This document shows, piece by piece, positions 10,513 to 19,372 of a stretch of DNA of 64,000 nucleotides. The stretch comes from Maribacter algarum (ex Zhang et al. 2020). Its GTDB lineage: Bacteria; Bacteroidota; Bacteroidia; Flavobacteriales; Flavobacteriaceae. The notes below the pieces were generated by a model. That model made no database searches. It saw only the letters and a list, made by a program, of their open reading frames with translations, and had not been told where the DNA came from. Within the stretch, counting starts at the first letter, position 1. Each line of letters begins with the position of its first letter. The stretch is from positions 1,736,001 through 1,800,000 of the forward strand of contig NZ_VATY01000001.1 of assembly GCF_005885635.1 (NCBI RefSeq). The letters run 5' to 3'. Both the position numbers and the translations under genes were made by a program.

Positions 10513-11553
10513 ATGGAATATACCAACTTGCCCCATACTGATATCGAGGTCAGTAAAATATGCTTGGGCACCATGACATGGGGTAACCAGAATACTGAGG
10601 CCGAAGGTCATGAACAAATGGACTATGCCCTTGATAAAGGGGTTAATTTTTTTGATACCGCCGAGTTATATCCGATTCCTGCACATCCAGATCGCCATTC
10701 TTTGACCGAAAAGATTATTGGTACCTGGTTTAAGAAAAATGGGAATCGTGACAAGGTGGTTTTAGCATCTAAGATTGTTGGGAAAGCACCTTTCACTAAA
10801 TATATTCGTACTACCGGTTTTTCAAGAGATTCAATTATTGAGGCGGTTGAAGGAAGTTTACAGCGATTGCAGACCGATTATATTGACTTGTATCAGCTAC
10901 ATTGGCCAGAGCGCAATACTAACTATTTTGGTAAACGAGGTTATAAGCACGATGTTTCTGATCACTGGAAAGACAATATTCACCAAGTCTTGGAAACCCT
11001 GAGAGATTTGATTCGAGAAGGTAAAATCCGTCAAGTAGGATTGAGTAATGAAAATCCGTGGGGCATTATGCGCTTTCTTGAAGAAAGTAAGGTGCACGCA
11101 AGTTTACCCAGAATGATTACTGTACAAAACCCATATAGTTTATTAAATCGGCAATTTGAAATTGGCTCATCAGAGATTGCAATGCGCGAGGATATCAAAC
11201 TTTTGGCCTATTCGCCATTAGGATTTGGAGCGCTAACCGGCAAATATTTGGGGGGTAGACTACCTGAGAATTCGCGACTTGCACTTTTCCCTAATTACAA
11301 TAGATACATTCAAGGCAACTCAGTTGTAGCCACTCAAAAGTATTATGAATTGGCGCAGTCTAACGATTTGTCATTGACACATATGGCCTTGGCCTTTGTG
11401 AATACCAGACCTTTTTTGACTAGTAATATTATTGGTGCAACCACTATGAAACAACTTGAGCAAAACATTGCGAGTATCAATGTCAAGTTGAGCACTGAAG
11501 TTTTAGATGGTATTGATGCAATTCACAATGAAATACCTAACCCAGCACCATAA
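10513..11553 (+). CDS. tas: Aldo/keto reductase, Tas family
   Basis: 346 residues, the same length as E. coli Tas and recognisably similar along its whole length (LGTMTWG, DTAELYP, SLQRLQTDYIDLYQLHWPE, QNPYSLLNR, LLAYSPLGFG, ATTMKQLEQNI). The aldo/keto reductase tetrad is present: Asp in FFDTAE, Tyr in AELYP, Lys in LASKI and His in LHWPE. It should be an NADPH-dependent TIM-barrel carbonyl reductase in the cytoplasm. E. coli tas can suppress tyrosine auxotrophy, but the natural substrate is not settled. The stop overlaps the start of a tiny downstream ORF (TAATG), suggesting translational coupling. Confidence 0.9.
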   Translation: MEYTNLPHTDIEVSKICLGTMTWGNQNTEAEGHEQMDYALDKGVNFFDTAELYPIPAHPDRHSLTEKIIGTWFKKNGNRDKVVLASKIVGKAPFTKYIRTTGFSRDSIIEAVEGSLQRLQTDYIDLYQLHWPERNTNYFGKRGYKHDVSDHWKDNIHQVLETLRDLIREGKIRQVGLSNENPWGIMRFLEESKVHASLPRMITVQNPYSLLNRQFEIGSSEIAMREDIKLLAYSPLGFGALTGKYLGGRLPENSRLALFPNYNRYIQGNSVVATQKYYELAQSNDLSLTHMALAFVNTRPFLTSNIIGATTMKQLEQNIASINVKLSTEVLDGIDAIHNEIPNPAP

Positions 11554-11657
11554 TGACTACTCAATTTCTGAAAATAGGTATTTGGCAAATTGGACTAATT
11601 TTAGTCGTAATTGTAATATTTATGATTTTGGCTAGAATTATGAGAGATAAGCGTTAA
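11553..11657 (+). CDS. Putative 34-residue single-span membrane protein
   Basis: The ATG overlaps the tas stop codon (TAATG at 11551-11555). The product begins MTTQFLKIGIWQ and continues as one hydrophobic helix (IGLILVVIVIFMILA), then a basic tail ending MRDKR. This is a plausible inner-membrane microprotein with positive-inside topology. Its stop overlaps the 3' end of radA on the other strand by four nucleotides. I do not recognise a family; the tight coupling and clean helix are the only support, and chance cannot be excluded. Confidence 0.45.
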   Translation: MTTQFLKIGIWQIGLILVVIVIFMILARIMRDKR

Positions 11658-13015
11658 CCGAATAAACCACTCACTACATCTTCAATTCTTGAAGCCGGTT
11701 CAATATGTATCTTGGAGTTATGAAGACCAATTTTATTGTTTTTAGATACGTAAATGGTTTTGAAACCTAATTTTTCAGCTTCTAATATGCGCTGTTCTAT
11801 ACGTTGAACAGGCCTGATTTCACCTGCGAGTCCGACTTCAGCTGCAAAACATACTCCTTTTTCAATCGGAATATCTTCGTTGCTCGAAAGTATGGCCGCA
11901 ATAACGGCCAAATCGATAGCGGGATCATCTACAGAAATTCCACCTGTAATATTTAAGAATACATCTTTTGCGCCCAATTTAAAACCCGCCCGTTTTTCCA
12001 ATACCGCTAAAAGCATGTTGAGCCTTTTTGCATTATAACCGGTTGTAGATCTTTGTGGAGTTCCGTATACAGCAGTACTTACCAAGGCTTGAATTTCAAT
12101 CATTAACGGTCGCATTCCTTCGACCGTAGACGCAATTGCCGTACCACTTAATCCTTCGTCGCTTTTTGAGATTAGTATTTCGGATGGATTATTCACTTGT
12201 CGCAATCCTCCCCCTTGCATTTCGTAAATACCTAATTCGGCCGTAGAACCGAAACGATTTTTCAAAGCGCGTAAGATGCGGTATACATAATTCCGGTCCC
12301 CTTCGAATTGTAAAACCGTATCGACCATATGCTCTAAGATCTTTGGGCCGGCAATTGAGCCATCTTTGGTAATATGGCCAATTAGTATCACAGGAGTATT
12401 AGTTTCTTTTGCAAATTTTATCAGCTCAGCAGTACATTCGCGGACTTGTGAAATGCTTCCGGCCGCCGATTCAATATAATCTGAATGCAAAGTCTGGATT
12501 GAATCTATGACCACAATATCGGGTTCTGTAGCTTCTATCTGTTGAAAGATGTTTTGGGTTTTTGTTTCCGTTAGGATAAGGCAAGTTTCACTATTCGGAT
12601 GAATACGATCTGCGCGCATCTTGATTTGTTTCTGGCTTTCTTCCCCTGAAACATAAAGCGTTTTATACGGAAGCTTTAATGCAATTTGAAGCAGCAATGT
12701 ACTCTTTCCAACACCTGGTTCACCACCTAAAAGAACCAACGCACCTGGTACTAAGCCACCACCCAGAACACGATTGAATTCCAAGTCGAAAGTGTTTAGG
12801 CGTAGTTCTTTTTCAGTACTTATTTCATTTACACGGAGGGGTTTAGCAACTTTTCGTTTGCTATTCGAGGCAGGCTTCCAACTCTTTTTTTGTTCTTTCT
12901 GAACAACTTCTTCTACAACAGTATTCCATTCTTTACAGGCTGAACACTGCCCTACCCATTTGGCATATTGAGTACCGCAGTTTTGACAGAAAAATGCTGT
13001 TTTTGTTTTCGCCAT
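11654..13015 (-). CDS. radA: DNA repair protein RadA
   Basis: 453 residues, full length. An N-terminal C4 zinc finger (FFCQNCGT...CSAC) is followed by a RecA-like ATPase with Walker A GGEPGVGKST, the RadA-specific KNRFGSTAE motif, and a C-terminal Lon-protease-like domain. RadA promotes branch migration of recombination intermediates during homologous repair. The gene is convergent with tas and its 34-codon follower. The start at 13015 fits the usual MAKTKTAFFCQNCG beginning of the family. Confidence 0.96.
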   Translation of the reverse strand: MAKTKTAFFCQNCGTQYAKWVGQCSACKEWNTVVEEVVQKEQKKSWKPASNSKRKVAKPLRVNEISTEKELRLNTFDLEFNRVLGGGLVPGALVLLGGEPGVGKSTLLLQIALKLPYKTLYVSGEESQKQIKMRADRIHPNSETCLILTETKTQNIFQQIEATEPDIVVIDSIQTLHSDYIESAAGSISQVRECTAELIKFAKETNTPVILIGHITKDGSIAGPKILEHMVDTVLQFEGDRNYVYRILRALKNRFGSTAELGIYEMQGGGLRQVNNPSEILISKSDEGLSGTAIASTVEGMRPLMIEIQALVSTAVYGTPQRSTTGYNAKRLNMLLAVLEKRAGFKLGAKDVFLNITGGISVDDPAIDLAVIAAILSSNEDIPIEKGVCFAAEVGLAGEIRPVQRIEQRILEAEKLGFKTIYVSKNNKIGLHNSKIHIEPASRIEDVVSGLFG

Positions 13016-13081
13016 TGCTTCATTTGAAGGTTGGCGTTAAAGGTAATAAGAAGTTTGAAAAGGCGAGAACTTTAAGTTTCC

Positions 13082-14224
13082 TTAAAAACCGAAATCAGCT
13101 TTTAAAGCATCGATTTTTTCCAAAGCCATTTCTTTGGTCAAGAAATCAATCTCATCCATAATGAAAGCTTTTTCAAAAGTTTTAAGTGCTTTTTTAGGTT
13201 CTCCAGCTTGTTCGTAATATTCCCCCTCAAAATAAAAGCCTAGCATAGTACCGGGAAATTCTAACTTACACATATCAGAAAGTGGCTTTAAAGATTCGAA
13301 GTCTTCTTTTTTGCGACTTGCTGCGTAGATTGCCATTATGTCGTTAAGGTCTACAGTTTTTGTGAATCCGAATAAATCTTCTATGGTTTTATATTTGGTA
13401 GTCAAATACTGCATTACGGGTTCTTCGGAGGTCAGGATTTGAGTTTTATATTCTTTCGGACTAATTGGCTTAAAAATTCCGAAGATATTATCAAAGGATT
13501 TACCTATTCCATACGTAGAAATCGAGATATGATCAGCATCAGCGTATTCGTCAAAAAAGTAGTGCAACGATTCTTTATCGATGGCTTCAATAGCCTTATT
13601 CATTTCTTTGATTCTAGGTGTATCCCTAGTTTTCTCTTCTTCCAAAATTAATTGGTAGAAAATCTGTTTATCAAAAGCACCCAAACGAGATGGAACTCTT
13701 GTTTCCATTTGAGGAGCCAAAGTAGGAGAAATACTTACATAAGCATTGAAGAGCGAGTTTTCCTTGAAAAGCCAATAGTTTTGGAAGTTTGCCGTAATGT
13801 CATAACCTACAATCATTTTAAATGGGGCAGTGTTATAAGTTAGGTCTAAATATGGAATTAGTTCCATTCCTAAAAATTCAAAAAACTTTTTCCCCTTTTC
13901 ACTTGGCAAACCATTTTCTTCATCCCATGCACAATCATCTAATCGGATACTATTCTCACTTTGATTTATTCCAACAACAATCATTTCGGGCATACCATGA
14001 AATCTGCTATATACCTTTGATGTTGCTACTACTTGATCAAATAAATATTCCCCATCAAGAACTATGATTAAGGGATGTTTCTTCTCTTCATCATAATTTT
14101 CCGGAATATAGTATTGTACTTCTCTGCGCTCTTGTAATTTAAAAGACTCAAAAATTTCTTGCGTTACTTGAGCTCCTAAGTTAATGCACAAAAAAAGTGT
14201 GAAAATGGTAAATGAAAGTTTCAT
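13082..14224 (-). CDS. Exported esterase-D-like alpha/beta protein lacking nucleophile Ser
   Basis: 380 residues with a signal peptide (MKLSFTIFTLFLCINLGAQ). The body resembles the esterase D / enterochelin esterase family: IPENYDEEKKHPLIIVLDGEYLFDQ, then EMIVVGINQSENSIRLDD. Where the family has its GxSxGG nucleophile elbow, this protein reads VGYDITANF: Asp (codon 13799-13801) replaces the Ser. The C-terminal about 50 residues (EYYEQAGEPKKALKTFEKAF) look like a TPR helix pair. Probably a periplasmic protein that has lost hydrolase chemistry and may bind a ligand or partner instead. It follows the flippase-like gene on the same strand by 25 nt. Confidence 0.75.
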   Translation of the reverse strand: MKLSFTIFTLFLCINLGAQVTQEIFESFKLQERREVQYYIPENYDEEKKHPLIIVLDGEYLFDQVVATSKVYSRFHGMPEMIVVGINQSENSIRLDDCAWDEENGLPSEKGKKFFEFLGMELIPYLDLTYNTAPFKMIVGYDITANFQNYWLFKENSLFNAYVSISPTLAPQMETRVPSRLGAFDKQIFYQLILEEEKTRDTPRIKEMNKAIEAIDKESLHYFFDEYADADHISISTYGIGKSFDNIFGIFKPISPKEYKTQILTSEEPVMQYLTTKYKTIEDLFGFTKTVDLNDIMAIYAASRKKEDFESLKPLSDMCKLEFPGTMLGFYFEGEYYEQAGEPKKALKTFEKAFIMDEIDFLTKEMALEKIDALKADFGF

Positions 14225-14249
14225 GGTGTTTTGGCTTGGATAGCTGTCG

Positions 14250-15215
14250 CTATCGGTTTCGATTTAATAACGGTAATAAGAGAAAAGATATTGCCCCAAA
14301 AACCACTACCATAAGGGTTTGCGCTATCCACATAATCCAACCAAATCCCTGGGCAGCTTCAAAGTTAATTCCATAAACCTGCAAGGCCGTACCAACGAAT
14401 ATCGGATAAGCAAGAAACCCCCCGTTGGTTGTTGTCATGGCGATGGCTCCACCTACAAATGCCAAAAGCATGGGACCCAGATCTACTTCAGTCATTTCTG
14501 GTACTGTATATTTTATAACATAAAACATGGCGATATAAGCGAACCAGATATAAAGGGTATGAAATAGAAATGCCCCTTTTCGCTTCATCTTAAAAATACT
14601 GGTAATACCTGCAAGCATGTTGTTTAAGAACGTCTTTATTTTTTCAGCAAAAGGATGAGATGATTTTTTTATAACCTGAATTGAAATCACTAATCCGACA
14701 ACGCCTGCAATCAAAATACCAAGACCTGCATATATGCCAAAACCAGCTTCATTTAGAAAACCCAGAATTAGGTCCGCTTGAAAAAGCACTGAAATAAAAA
14801 TTATCAATAATAGCATAATTACGTCTACAATTCGTTCCGTAACTATGGTGCCAAAACCTATTTCAAAAGGAACATTTTCATAGGTGGCTAACTCAGTGGG
14901 GCGCAAGAATTCACCGGAACGAGGAATGCCTAAATTTGACAAATAGGTTGTGAAAATCATCATGCTGTTATTCAATATAGATGGCGTATAGCCTAATGGC
15001 TCTAATAGATAGTTCCATCTAATGGCTCTTGAAACATGACTTGAAACTCCAATCAAAACAGAAAGGCTCACCCAATAAGGATTTGCATCCTTAATATAGT
15101 TCCAAATCATACTACGTTGATCTGAGGTTGTAGAATAGTAGAGATACCAAAGCAAAAAAACTCCCAATAGAATTGGGAGTAAAATTTTTAAGGCTTTTTT
15201 GGCCGAATTGCTCAT
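14250..15215 (-). CDS. Flippase-like integral membrane protein (LPG synthase TM region family)
   Basis: 321 residues with about eight hydrophobic helices. The motifs SHVSRAIRWNYLL, GIPRSGEFLRPTELATYE and GTIVTERIVDVIML are typical of the lysylphosphatidylglycerol synthase transmembrane region / UPF0104 (YbhN-like) family. The catalytic aminoacyl-transfer domain of MprF is absent, so this is the membrane part alone. Members are linked to lipid movement, but no substrate can be assigned here. The start (15215) is one nucleotide from the panD stop (15217), which suggests one panC-panD-flippase transcript. Confidence 0.82.
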   Translation of the reverse strand: MSNSAKKALKILLPILLGVFLLWYLYYSTTSDQRSMIWNYIKDANPYWVSLSVLIGVSSHVSRAIRWNYLLEPLGYTPSILNNSMMIFTTYLSNLGIPRSGEFLRPTELATYENVPFEIGFGTIVTERIVDVIMLLLIIFISVLFQADLILGFLNEAGFGIYAGLGILIAGVVGLVISIQVIKKSSHPFAEKIKTFLNNMLAGITSIFKMKRKGAFLFHTLYIWFAYIAMFYVIKYTVPEMTEVDLGPMLLAFVGGAIAMTTTNGGFLAYPIFVGTALQVYGINFEAAQGFGWIMWIAQTLMVVVFGAISFLLLPLLNRNR

Positions 15216-15216
15216 T

Positions 15217-15567
15217 TTAGTTGAGCAGATTATTCTCCTCGTTTGGGAAAACTAATGAGGGATTGAATGTTTTGGCTTTTTCAATATCCATGCGAGCATA
15301 GGTGATTAATATCAAAATATCGCCCACGGCAACTCTTCGAGATGCAGCACCGTTTAAAGTGATTTCACCGCTTCCACGGGGCCCGGGAATAGCGTAGGTT
15401 TCAAGACGTTCACCGTTATTATTATTGACGATTTGCACCTTTTCACCTTGAATTATATTAGCGGCATCCATCAAGTCCTCGTCAATGGTAATACTGCCTA
15501 TGTAATTTAGGTCCGCTCCGGTAACTTTTACGCGATGTATTTTAGATTTTACAACTTCAATTTGCAT
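15217..15567 (-). CDS. panD: Aspartate 1-decarboxylase
   Basis: 116 residues. The self-cleavage site is Gly24-Ser25 (NYIGS), which generates the pyruvoyl cofactor from Ser25; the N-terminal [20 protein letters not shown] is typical. It makes beta-alanine from aspartate for pantothenate synthesis. The gene lies 23 nt downstream of panC on the same strand, so beta-alanine production and its use are co-expressed. Like other PanD it should assemble as a tetramer in the cytoplasm. Confidence 0.97.
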   Translation of the reverse strand: MQIEVVKSKIHRVKVTGADLNYIGSITIDEDLMDAANIIQGEKVQIVNNNNGERLETYAIPGPRGSGEITLNGAASRRVAVGDILILITYARMDIEKAKTFNPSLVFPNEENNLLN

Positions 15568-15590
15568 GAGGCAAAGTTAATTAATTGTGT

Positions 15591-16436
15591 TCAGTTAAGC
15601 GCTATGTTGTCGATGAGTCGTATGTCTTCCGTGTAAACCGCAACAAAAGCCCTGTATTTTCTGTTTTTCTGTTTTTTCTGTATGGGTGTGAGGGTATCTA
15701 CATCGGTGATTGCGATATATTCCAAATCTAAATCAGGATGTTTGAGAAATTCACTTTCTACCCATTCCAAAACATCTTTAGCACTTTCTATGCCAAATTT
15801 ATTTTTGGCAGTAGTTAAAGTTTTATAAATAAATGAAGCTTCTTTGCGCATTTTAGATGAGAGTCTCTCATTTCGAGAACTCATGGCAAGACCACTTGGT
15901 TCTCTAACAATTGGGCAACCAATAATTTCTACATCAATGTTCTCTACTGCGACTAATTTTTTAATAATCTGTAATTGCTGAAAGTCTTTTTCACCGAAAT
16001 ACGCCTTATCAGGTTTAACCAAAATGAGTAAGGCTTCTACTATGGTACCTACTCCGTTGAAGTGATCATCTCGAAATTCGCCCTCCATGACTTTGTCCAA
16101 TCCCTCAAAATCATACACTTTGGTTTTTACCTTATCTGCATAAATTTCTTCAACATTTGGGGCGAATACACAAATTTTATCTGACACCTCCTTTAAAAGA
16201 GCAATGTCAGCTTGAAGGGTTTGTGGATACTTCTCCAAATCTTCCTTATTGTTAAATTGGGTGGGGTTGACAAAAATGCTAACAATAACATTTTCATTTT
16301 GAGATATAGCCTCCTTGACTAAGGTCATATGCCCTTGATGTAGGGCTCCCATGGTTGGTACCAAACCTAAACCTTTGGTTTTTCTAAATGACGAAAGAAG
16401 TGATGCTAGCTCTTTTTTTGTTCGTACTAGTACCAT
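15591..16436 (-). CDS. panC: Pantothenate synthetase
   Basis: 281 residues, family-typical. The nucleotide-binding HxGH is in PTMGALHQGH (His33, His36) and the KMSKS-like loop is GLAMSSRNERLS. FVNPTQF and GEKDFQQL are also characteristic. It joins pantoate and beta-alanine using ATP. It leads the minus-strand panC-panD-flippase run and is divergent from a glycogen-synthase-like gene, the two start codons being 114 nt apart with a -7 element for each direction between them. Confidence 0.97.
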   Translation of the reverse strand: MVLVRTKKELASLLSSFRKTKGLGLVPTMGALHQGHMTLVKEAISQNENVIVSIFVNPTQFNNKEDLEKYPQTLQADIALLKEVSDKICVFAPNVEEIYADKVKTKVYDFEGLDKVMEGEFRDDHFNGVGTIVEALLILVKPDKAYFGEKDFQQLQIIKKLVAVENIDVEIIGCPIVREPSGLAMSSRNERLSSKMRKEASFIYKTLTTAKNKFGIESAKDVLEWVESEFLKHPDLDLEYIAITDVDTLTPIQKKQKNRKYRAFVAVYTEDIRLIDNIALN

Positions 16437-16456
16437 GTAATTGATTTAAAAGCGAG

Positions 16457-16464
16457 CAAACTTA
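16457..16464 (-). promoter_or_regulatory. panC: -7 element for panC
   Basis: On the minus strand this reads TAAGTTTG, an exact TAnnTTTG match, 20 nt before the panC ATG. A -33 TTG at standard spacing is not obvious. Confidence 0.5.
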
Positions 16465-16495
16465 CTATAAATAAGGCTAATCTACATAATTTTTG

Positions 16496-16503
16496 TAATT
16501 TTG
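16496..16503 (+). promoter_or_regulatory. -7 element for the glycogen-synthase-like gene
   Basis: TAATTTTG matches TAnnTTTG exactly and lies 47 nt before the ATG at 16551. Together with the panC element it makes a compact divergent promoter region. Confidence 0.45.
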
Positions 16504-16550
16504 CAGCTGCGCTCAGATTTTGAGAGGACACTAAATCAAACACAGCTTTT

Positions 16551-17360
16551 ATGAACGGTAAAAAGATATTATTTGTATCTTCAGAATTAGTCCCTTACTT
16601 GCCAGAGAATGAAGTTTCCCTAATGTCGTATGAGACCCCTCGTATGGTCAACAGCAAAGGAGGTCAAATACGAATCTTTATGCCTCGCTACGGCAATATC
16701 AACGAGCGTAGACATCAGCTTCATGAGGTAATTCGTTTATCGGGGATGAACCTTGTAATCAATGATATGGATATGCCATTGATTATCAAAGTAGCTTCCA
16801 TTCCGCGCGAGCGAATTCAGGTTTATTTTATAGATAATGACGAATATTTTAAAAGAAAGTCAACCTTCACAGATGAAAATGGAAATTTGTACGCTGATAA
16901 TGACCAACGTGCTATTTTCTTTGCCAAAGGCGTTGTAGAAACGGTCAAAAAGTTGAATTGGTCACCTGATATTATTCATGTTCATGGATGGTTAGCTTCA
17001 CTTCTTCCATTATATCTTAAAAAGTTCTATGCGGATGAACCCCTTTTTGGAGATAGCAAGATTGTTACATCGGTATACGGAAAAGCTTTTGATGGTGAGC
17101 TTGATAAAGACATGGTCAATAAAATAGCATTTGATGGTGTTGAAGAAGAGAGTATAGCTCCTCTTGTAAACCCCAACTATAATAATTTGTTAAAAGTAGC
17201 GGTAGATTTTTCAGATGCAGTTATTTTAGCCTCAGAAGAAATTCCTGAAGATTTAAAAAACCATATTTCCAGCCTAGAAAAACCAGTGTTGCCTTATGTT
17301 TCTTTGCAAGAATTTGAAGAAGCCTATTCTAATTTTTATGACACCGAAGTTTTAAAATAA
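16551..17360 (+). CDS. Glycogen/starch synthase-like protein, N-terminal domain only
   Basis: 269 residues matching the starch synthase catalytic (GT5) domain: KILFVSSELVPYLPE at the start, QIRIFMPRYGNINERRHQL, and PDIIHVHGWLASLLPLYLK in the middle. Full glycogen synthases are about 470 residues with a second GT1-type domain; that domain is absent here. The KxGGL-type ADP-glucose motif appears altered (MVNSKGGQIR). Short proteins of this type occur between panC and DUF4270 genes in other flavobacteria, so it is not a fresh truncation. Whether it synthesises glycogen is doubtful. Confidence 0.8.
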   Translation: MNGKKILFVSSELVPYLPENEVSLMSYETPRMVNSKGGQIRIFMPRYGNINERRHQLHEVIRLSGMNLVINDMDMPLIIKVASIPRERIQVYFIDNDEYFKRKSTFTDENGNLYADNDQRAIFFAKGVVETVKKLNWSPDIIHVHGWLASLLPLYLKKFYADEPLFGDSKIVTSVYGKAFDGELDKDMVNKIAFDGVEEESIAPLVNPNYNNLLKVAVDFSDAVILASEEIPEDLKNHISSLEKPVLPYVSLQEFEEAYSNFYDTEVLK

Positions 17361-17365
17361 TCTAA

Positions 17366-19183
17366 ATGAACTTATTGAATCGATTTAAACTTCCTGCAAT
17401 AGCGGGAATTTTACTTGTTGTGGGCTTTATGTCATCTTGTGAGCAAGAATTAACATCCATAGGTGAAGGGGTTATAGGTGGTGAGCCTTTTATTACCAAC
17501 AAACGTGTATATAATGTTTTTGCCTTCAATAAGAAGATAGAGGCCGTACAAACGAATCAACTTCCTGTTTATCAACTGGGAGTCTTTAATGATCCCGTTT
17601 ATGGTAAAACTGAAGCCAGTATTACTTCTCAGGTTCAGTTAAGTGTTTATAATCCGACTTTTGGGGATTTATCAGCCTCTAATGAGCTGAGTAATGCCTT
17701 TGACGAAAAAGAAAGAATTGACAGTATCTTTATCTATATACCATATCAGAACAATCAGACAGATACCGATAATGATGGAGTTGTCGATGCATTAGATTCA
17801 GATCCTGATGATGCTACAAATGATGATGATGGAGACACGGTGCCCAATAATGAAGAAGCAGCTAACAATACAGACCCATTAAACCCTGACACAGACGGAG
17901 ATGGTATAAATGATAATGTTGATGATTCTACTTTAGGAGATCGTTTTGCAAAACGTTTTAGACTAGACAGTATTTACGGTGACCGCACAAGGCCTTTTAA
18001 TTTTAAAGTTGAACGTTCTACGTTTTTTCTAAGAGATTTAGACCCGAACTCAAATTTTCAAGAATCACAAGAATATTTTTCTTCACAAGAGTTTTCACCT
18101 GCTTTTACACAAGGAACATTGGTTGATACGGTAATAACAATTAATGATTATGAGATTCTAAATACAGTGCAGGAAGATGATCCTGACACCGAAGATGTTG
18201 ATGAAAAAGGAACCATTACGAGTAGAGAAAGTCCAGGTATTTATGTTAGGCTGAATAGAGATGGGAAGGAGTTTTTTCAACAAAGTATTCTTGATAAAGA
18301 GGGAGGTACGGAGTTATTGAGCGCATCAAATTTTAAAGAATTTTTAAGGGGAATACACATTTCTGTAATGCCAGAAATGAATCAGGAGCTAATGTTTCTA
18401 ATGGATATTACAGACGCTAAAATTATTATGTACTATTCACATGATAAGGATAATGATGGAGTTACTGAGGTCGTACAAAAAACACTTGAGATGAGATTAA
18501 TTACTCAAGTAGGAACCAATCCTATTGTTGGGAATGCAGTGAACACATTTATTAATGCAGACTATCCGGTTGATATAACAAGTACCATGGATTCAGGAGA
18601 AGACACCGATAGAGTATATCTTAAGGGAGGTGCTGGCTCATATGCGGAGATAAAACTTTTTGACGAAATTGATAGTGAAGCGGAGATATTAATTAATGAA
18701 ATCAAAGCCAATAATTGGATAATTAATGAGGCGAATTTGGTCTTTAATATCGACACGGATGCGCTTCCGATGAACGCAATTGAGCCCCCTAGGTTGTATC
18801 TTTACAACGCGGAAACCAATGCGCCTTTATATAATGTTTTTACTGAAGATAACGCAGCAAATACACCATTGGGGGTCTATCTTAATTATGATGGCCTTTT
18901 AGAAGAAGATGGTGGTCGCGGAATCAGGTATACTGTGAAAATAACAGAATATCTCAATGATATTATTGTACGAGATTCTACGAACGCTACACTTGGCCTC
19001 GCGATTACGGCTGATATAAGATTGGAGGGAGCGAACAATGTTATGCTATCAGGAAATATTGAAAAAGAACTTCCAGCGGCTTCAATTTTGAGTCCATTAG
19101 GTACAGTTCTCTTTGGAAGTGATTTACCTGAAGGAGATGCTAACAAATTGAAACTTGAAATATCTTATACTGAAACGAACTGA
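17366..19183 (+). CDS. DUF4270 outer-membrane lipoprotein with calcium-loop insert
   Basis: 605 residues. The signal peptide ends in a lipobox (GFMSSC), so it should be a lipoprotein. The body (ELTSIGEGVIGGEPF, YQLGVFNDPVYGKTEASI) matches DUF4270, a Bacteroidota family of unknown role. Around residues 130-190 lies an insert with thrombospondin type-3-like calcium loops (DTDNDGVVDALDSDPDD, DTDGDGINDNVDD). It starts 5 nt after the glycogen-synthase-like gene, so the two are probably co-transcribed. Function unknown; surface or periplasmic location inferred. Confidence 0.85.
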   Translation: MNLLNRFKLPAIAGILLVVGFMSSCEQELTSIGEGVIGGEPFITNKRVYNVFAFNKKIEAVQTNQLPVYQLGVFNDPVYGKTEASITSQVQLSVYNPTFGDLSASNELSNAFDEKERIDSIFIYIPYQNNQTDTDNDGVVDALDSDPDDATNDDDGDTVPNNEEAANNTDPLNPDTDGDGINDNVDDSTLGDRFAKRFRLDSIYGDRTRPFNFKVERSTFFLRDLDPNSNFQESQEYFSSQEFSPAFTQGTLVDTVITINDYEILNTVQEDDPDTEDVDEKGTITSRESPGIYVRLNRDGKEFFQQSILDKEGGTELLSASNFKEFLRGIHISVMPEMNQELMFLMDITDAKIIMYYSHDKDNDGVTEVVQKTLEMRLITQVGTNPIVGNAVNTFINADYPVDITSTMDSGEDTDRVYLKGGAGSYAEIKLFDEIDSEAEILINEIKANNWIINEANLVFNIDTDALPMNAIEPPRLYLYNAETNAPLYNVFTEDNAANTPLGVYLNYDGLLEEDGGRGIRYTVKITEYLNDIIVRDSTNATLGLAITADIRLEGANNVMLSGNIEKELPAASILSPLGTVLFGSDLPEGDANKLKLEISYTETN

Positions 19184-19323
19184 TTCCTAGCTTTAGCCGA
19201 CATTTTGAAACAGTTTATCTAGGAATCCAATCCAGTTACATGAAAATTCAGTGACGGATTATACCACTTATAGATATTTTACGTTCTACACCTATACTAG
19301 TGGATTAACATTAAAAGTGTGAT

Positions 19324-19331
19324 TAAATTTG
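19324..19331 (+). promoter_or_regulatory. glmS: -7 element upstream of glmS
   Basis: TAAATTTG is an exact TAnnTTTG match 41 nt before the glmS ATG. The 189-nt gap shows no ribozyme-like structure that I can recognise. Confidence 0.5.
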
Positions 19332-19372
19332 CACTATAATTACGAATATACCCCAATAAAAAACTAAAACTT

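Noticed and set aside
10238-10576. 112-codon plus-strand ORF before tas
   Set aside because: Low-complexity translation with no signal or domain; it overlaps the start of tas in another frame, while a promoter -7 element lies inside it.
19184-19372. glmS ribozyme or riboswitch
   Set aside because: No ribozyme-like core seen and not expected in this phylum; only a promoter element supported.
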